Positions 54,299 to 57,434 of a stretch of DNA of 57,434 nucleotides are shown here, piece by piece. The notes under the pieces were generated by a model, which saw nothing but the letters and a program-made list of their open reading frames with translations, did not search any database and was not told where the DNA came from. The stretch is from the NCBI RefSeq assembly GCF_003240585.1, contig NZ_PCDP01000064.1, positions 1 through 57,434 of the forward strand, given 5' to 3'. The position numbers and the translations under genes are program-made. The first letter of the stretch is position 1, and every line of letters begins with the position of its first letter. Source of the DNA: Arminella tubonensis (GTDB taxonomy: Bacteria > Pseudomonadota > Alphaproteobacteria > Rhizobiales > Rhizobiaceae).

Positions 54299-54804
54299 AT
54301 GCCTTATGTGGGCACAATGCAGAAGGCGTGTGCGACAATCTTGATTTTGGCAGTGACCACAACGACCCAGGCGCAGCCGCGACACGACTTTCCTTCATTC
54401 CTTCGACGGGCAGTTTGCGGGGACCGGCAGGCTAGAGCGTGTCAACGGCTCAGGTCACGCTGACATGCAGGTTTCACGGCACCAGCCAAGTACTGCGCAT
54501 CCTCCTGGACGGGCACTGCTCGACAGCAGTTATATTTGGCACATCAATGAGGATTGACATCCAGTACAATGCAAACACGGCGCGCTATACAAATGCCTTT
54601 CGCGAGAGCATGGGAACTGTTGCGGATCGGCTCTCGCATAGGGGAAACGCTTTCGCTCGCTTTTACCGAAACGCCTGACATTATTCGTCCCAACCCGTCG
54701 GCTCGCCTAACCATCACCCGGAGAGATCGCGATATTGTTTTGACACTGCGCGGAACAATGTCGGGTCTAGGTCAAAACCTCGACCTTGTGCTGCGCCCAA
54801 CCTG
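54299..54804 (+). pseudogene. Secreted-protein gene broken by several frameshifts
   Basis: ATG 54299 behind GGAGGA gives MPYVGTMQKACATILILAVT, a signal peptide ending TTTTQAQ. Successive pieces in other frames continue the protein: FDGQFAGTGRLERVNGSGHA, then VTLTCRFHGTSQ and LDGHCSTAVIFGTSMRIDIQ, then ITRRDRDIVLTLRGTMSGLG ending QNLDLVLRPT. Together about 165 residues of a periplasmic/secreted protein with at least three frameshifts. The name of the family is not known to me. Confidence 0.6.
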
Positions 54805-54919
54805 AGGTTCGCTGTTGCCAACCGCCACGGCAATCTGTTGAGGGGTGGCGCAACTGAGAAACGGCGTGGATGGGTAAAATTGGCGGTGTTGCAGGGATCA
54901 AAGTTGGGGTGAGATAACC

Positions 54920-55918
54920 CTACCCCCGGCGCATTTCATGCAACGCGCTTAAACTGGGGCGACCGAGTTCGGTCATCCGGTTGAGAACTCGGACACCGAT
55001 CTTGGCTTCAGTCTTCTGATTGTCGAAGTGTCTCGCCTTGAGTTTCGGTCCGATCACAGCTTTCCATCTACCCATCTGGGTCTCAACCCGGCTGCGCTTG
55101 TTTTAGCCGGTGGATTTCTGCCATGCCATCCGGCCTTTGGTCTCGATTTCGGCGATGTGGCGGTCGCGAACAGATGGGGCCAGCACCGATTGAGGGCTGG
55201 GAACCGCAGTCTTGGAAGGCGGGATAATGACTTCGACGATCTCACCAAAGCGTTCGGCCAGAAGATCACGGGTAGGCGCTCCATCGTAGGCGCCATCGGC
55301 AATAAACGTGTCGACGGGGCCACCGATCTGGTCCAGAAGGTCTGGCAAGGCCGAGGGATCGCCGACATCATCCGCGGTCAGATCGGAGCAAACAATCTCT
55401 CCACTGACAAGATCAAGACCAAGGTGAAGCTTGCGCCATCGTTTGCGTCTTGCCCTGGTTTTGTGCTTGTTTTCCAGCCACTCGCCCTCGCCGAAGACCT
55501 TCAGGCCCCGTGCTATCGACCACCAGATGGACCGGCCCTGATGTTTTGGTTCGGGACTTTATCGACGGCAATGCCAGCCCTTTGCTCCGGCGGGACAGGG
55601 TGGAGAAGTCCGGCACCGAAATCTCCATGCCCATCAGCGTCGCGAGACTGCGCATCAGACCTTGGGTCTGGCGCAGAGGCAGCCCGTAGACAAGACGCAG
55701 GGTCAAGCACAGCGTAATCGCCAGATCCGAGTATTTGGGCTGGCCGCCCCGAGATATCCGGCGCGACGCAGACCACAAGCAAAGCGCATCATCACTCACC
55801 CCACACGGTCAAATCACCACGTTGACGCAGGCTTTCATTATACCGCGCCCAATTCGTCACCTGAAATTTCTGCTTGGCAATCTTGTGCCGTCGGTCGGCA
55901 TTGAACTTTATGCGGCAT
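54920..55918 (-). pseudogene. IS5-family transposase, multiply frameshifted
   Basis: From ATG 55918 the pieces KIAKQKFQVTNWARYNESLR, VSDDALCLWSASRRISRGGQ, ITLCLTLRLVYGLPLRQTQG, HLVVDSTG (first catalytic Asp), then TFIADGAYDGAPTRDLLAE (second Asp) and RSRVETQMGRWKAVIGPKLK (catalytic Glu) spell an IS5/IS1182-like DDE transposase. Frameshifts occur near 55880, 55800 and 55420, and a TAA at 55103-55105 sits where Tyr is expected in TGYNKRSR. Confidence 0.85.
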
Positions 55919-55966
55919 CAAATGCATCCTGGGAGCAAAAACAACAGCCAGATATTAGCAAACCCG

Positions 55967-56004
55967 GGATCGATGCAACAACGTCGGATCGATGCAACAA
56001 CGTC
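55967..56004 (+). repeat. Tandem duplicate of IS right end
   Basis: GGATCGATGCAACAACGTC occurs twice head-to-tail (55967-55985 and 55986-56004) at the right end of the IS5-family element. Confidence 0.85.
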
Positions 56005-56130
56005 CCTAATCTGGCTCTCGTCGTTTCTTTTCGCCACCGTATCAGTTCCAAGGAATATAGCCTCCCCTCCCTCGCCCCTCGGCGCTAAACATGCGCAGCA
56101 GCTCTAGTCTTTCCCGGAGCAGCCAAACTC

Positions 56131-56159
56131 GGCCTCGCTTCGGCGGGGCCTTTTTTTTT
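56131..56159 (+). terminator. Strong intrinsic terminator
   Basis: GGCCTCGC-TTCG-GCGGGGCC hairpin with UUCG tetraloop and nine Ts. No gene is recognised directly upstream on the plus strand, so it may end a gene cut off by the IS or an unseen small RNA. Confidence 0.85.
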
Positions 56160-56180
56160 GCCTGTCGACGGACACTTGGA

Positions 56181-56320
56181 GAGGCTGGCGACACCCCGGG
56201 CACGGTGCCGCCAGCCTCGGCAGAGCCGAGCCCTGCGTATCCGGTCAGGGGGGCCCAACCGAATGCGCTACCGCTCAGATCATACTAATATGAGCCCAAG
56301 CTGAGGGTTGGGGCGCGGTG
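56181..56320 (+). ncRNA. Candidate structured RNA or hairpin-rich leader
   Basis: GAGGCTGGCG (56181-56190) pairs with CGCCAGCCTC (56209-56218), extended inside by CACC/GGTG; next CTCGGC-aga-GCCGAG (56216-56230) and CCCAA/TTGGG further on. Dense pairing and no reading frame suggest RNA structure. No known family recognised; strand is assumed from the downstream Nudix gene. Confidence 0.3.
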
Positions 56321-56530
56321 GGCTGAGCCGCCATTTCGTTCGCCAGCGAAGTGACAGCCGGCTCCGTCTCCACTCTGTGAAAATCAATAAATTTCCGCCA
56401 TAAAGTCATAAATATGATCGATCCTATGGGAATTTGCCGCTTTAGCTAGCATTGACACATTGATTCCCACATCCGCCATTGTCAGGAACCAATTTGCGTT
56501 CCATCCCAATTGGCGATAAGGAGCGACCCC

Positions 56531-57013
56531 ATGAGCAAAGACGGATCCCTTCTCGCGCGGCTGGCTGCTTACACAGATATGATGATGCGCGGCGAGAGCT
56601 TTGAGCAATTCGGCGCTATCTGTTTTCGCATCGGCTCGGATGGCTGCGCGGAAGTCTTGCTGGTTACCACCCGCGAAACGCGCCGATGGACGATTCCAAA
56701 AGGGTGGCCCATCAAGGGATTGAAGGCGCATGAAGTCGCCGAGCGAGAGGCTTGGGAAGAGGCAGGCGTCAAAGGGAAAGTCAAGAAAAAGCCCGCTGGC
56801 TATTACACGTATCTCAAGACACTCGACGGCGGCAACAGGGTCCCCGCGATGGTCGAAGTGCATCTTCTTGCTGTCGACACGGTCTTCGATAAATTCCCTG
56901 AATATAAGGAGCGCACCATAGAATGGATGTCGCCCTTCGAAGCGGCGTCTCGCGTAGACGAGCCGGAGCTGAAAGGATTACTAGGGGCTTTGGTTAGCTT
57001 CTCCTCCCGATAG
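56531..57013 (+). CDS. Nudix hydrolase
   Basis: 160 aa from ATG 56531 (MSKDGSLLARLAAYTDMMMR) behind AAGGAG. Nudix box at 59-80: GWPIKGLKAHEVAEREAWEE then AGV. REAWEEAGV is intact, while the first Glu of the Gx5Ex7RE pattern is Leu, as commonly seen in the DIPP-like rhizobial members with KGWPxKG. Hydrolyses nucleoside or inositol diphosphate-linked X in the cytoplasm; substrate unknown. C-terminal TIEWMSPFEAASRVDEPELK is typical of that subgroup. Confidence 0.9.
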   Translation: MSKDGSLLARLAAYTDMMMRGESFEQFGAICFRIGSDGCAEVLLVTTRETRRWTIPKGWPIKGLKAHEVAEREAWEEAGVKGKVKKKPAGYYTYLKTLDGGNRVPAMVEVHLLAVDTVFDKFPEYKERTIEWMSPFEAASRVDEPELKGLLGALVSFSSR

Positions 57014-57042
57014 AGCCGGAAGAGCTTCTTGTGGTTCACAAG

Positions 57043-57119
57043 GGGCGGTGTTGCACGGATCAAATTTGGGGTGAGATAACCCTACCCACAGCATTATTCA
57101 TGCAACGCGCATGAACTGG
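57043..57119 (-). repeat. Stub of the same IS5-family element
   Basis: Closely matches 54882-54959: GGCGGTGTTGCACGGATC, TTGGGGTGAGATAACCCTAC and the last codons of the transposase (CATGCAACGCGC). Directly abuts the next IS end. Confidence 0.75.
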
Positions 57120-57434
57120 GCGTTGGTGCACGGATCTGAAGGATTGTGGAACTCGGTCTTTGATGGCGTGATCTAAGCTGCCTTTGCCTTACGGCGAAGG
57201 GATTTCGGGCGCGCACAGGCAAGCATGCGGTTGAGGACGGCGCAGCCGATGGCTACCTCCGTCTGCTGAGCGAGAAACGACCGAGCCCGCAGACGCGGTC
57301 CGATGATCGATTTGTAGCGTCCGATGGCGGTCTCGACCCGCGCGCGCTTACCGTATCCGGTGGAAGCTTGCCAATTCATCCGGCCGTCTCTGCTGATCGC
57401 GGCGATATGCAGATCCCTTTGGCTTGGAGGTTGA
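57119..57434 (-). mobile_element. Second IS5-family element, partial
   Basis: Begins with GGCGTTGGTGCACGGATCTG, similar to the first element's terminus, and contains the 3' end of a transposase that runs out of the window. Confidence 0.7.
57173..57434 (-). CDS. IS5-family transposase, C-terminal part
   Basis: Frame enters from the right edge (PPSQRDLHIAAISRDGRMNW) and continues QASTGYGKRARVETAIGRYK then SIIGPRLRARSFLAQQTEVA and IGCAVLNRMLACARPKSL. YGKRARVETAIGRYK carries the third catalytic residue (Glu) of IS5 DDE transposases, intact here with the Tyr that the decayed copy lost. N-terminal half lies beyond the window; a start at 57379 would be internal. Confidence 0.85.
   Translation of the reverse strand, partial: QPPSQRDLHIAAISRDGRMNWQASTGYGKRARVETAIGRYKSIIGPRLRARSFLAQQTEVAIGCAVLNRMLACARPKSLRRKAKAA

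Larger units (their letters stand above)
54882..56004 (-). mobile_element. Decayed IS5-family insertion sequence
   Basis: Left end GGCGGTGTTGCAGGGATC (54882 onward) and right end, read inward, GACGTTGTTGCATCGATCC form imperfect inverted repeats. The transposase between them is broken. The left 75 bp recurs at 57043-57119. The right terminal 19 bp is duplicated in tandem. Non-autonomous. Confidence 0.7.

Noticed and set aside
56484..56501. GGAACCAATTTGCGTTCC before the Nudix gene as an EcfG promoter.
   Set aside because: No xGTT at 16-17 bases downstream on either strand; only a chance dyad.

Overview
This window looks like an accessory region, probably plasmid-borne or a chromosomal island, of an alphaproteobacterium of the order Rhizobiales (Rhizobium/Sinorhizobium/Mesorhizobium type). 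Evidence: high GC; many HWE-family histidine kinases; repeated GGAAC-N16/17-xGTT promoters, which are those of the alphaproteobacterial general-stress sigma factor EcfG; and remnants of a Ti/Sym-plasmid-like traG and a pRiA4b ORF-3 gene. The taxonomic call is inference. No rRNA, tRNA, CRISPR array or replication origin was seen.

Layout. 1-5.9 kb: a small secreted protein, a CorA-type channel, an arylsulfatase with a downstream membrane protein, and several decayed genes (DUF892, pRiA4b ORF-3, a second sulfatase, traG). 5.9-15 kb: a four-gene minus-strand glycan operon in which three genes are multi-domain fusions (GT+GH1-like, GT+Gfo/Idh/MocA+zinc ADH, GT+UDP-galactopyranose mutase). 15.5-23.6 kb: an eight-gene, tightly overlapping minus-strand operon joining an FdhF/YdeP-like molybdopterin oxidoreductase, two c-type cytochromes and a caa3-type oxidase (ctaC, ctaD, ctaE, ctaG). 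Its subunit I lacks both canonical proton-channel residues. A divergent diheme cytochrome c follows, preceded by a run of overlapping micro-ORFs.

26-52 kb is a mosaic of small, mostly unknown genes plus stress functions: ClpP-like protease, low-affinity iron permease family protein, catalase KatE, DUF892 ferritin-like protein, DUF2934 protein, ArsR-SRPBCC-GST operon, and a PhyH dioxygenase divergent from a LacI regulator. At least ten EcfG-type promoters were found by eye, most placed directly upstream of these genes. The same stretch carries four intact HWE kinases, a wrecked histidine kinase, a PAS-PAS-hybrid kinase and a single-domain response regulator. I infer that it is largely a general-stress-response regulon with its own sensory kinases; phyR, nepR and ecfG themselves are not in the window.

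52-57 kb: an HU-like protein with a frameshifted C-terminus, a DUF1778/GNAT toxin-antitoxin pair, a shattered secreted-protein gene, a decayed IS5-family element, a possible structured RNA, a Nudix hydrolase and the start of a second IS5-family element at the right edge. Gene decay is conspicuous throughout: at least eight pseudogenes or gene fragments, several of which become visible only when adjacent reading frames are joined.
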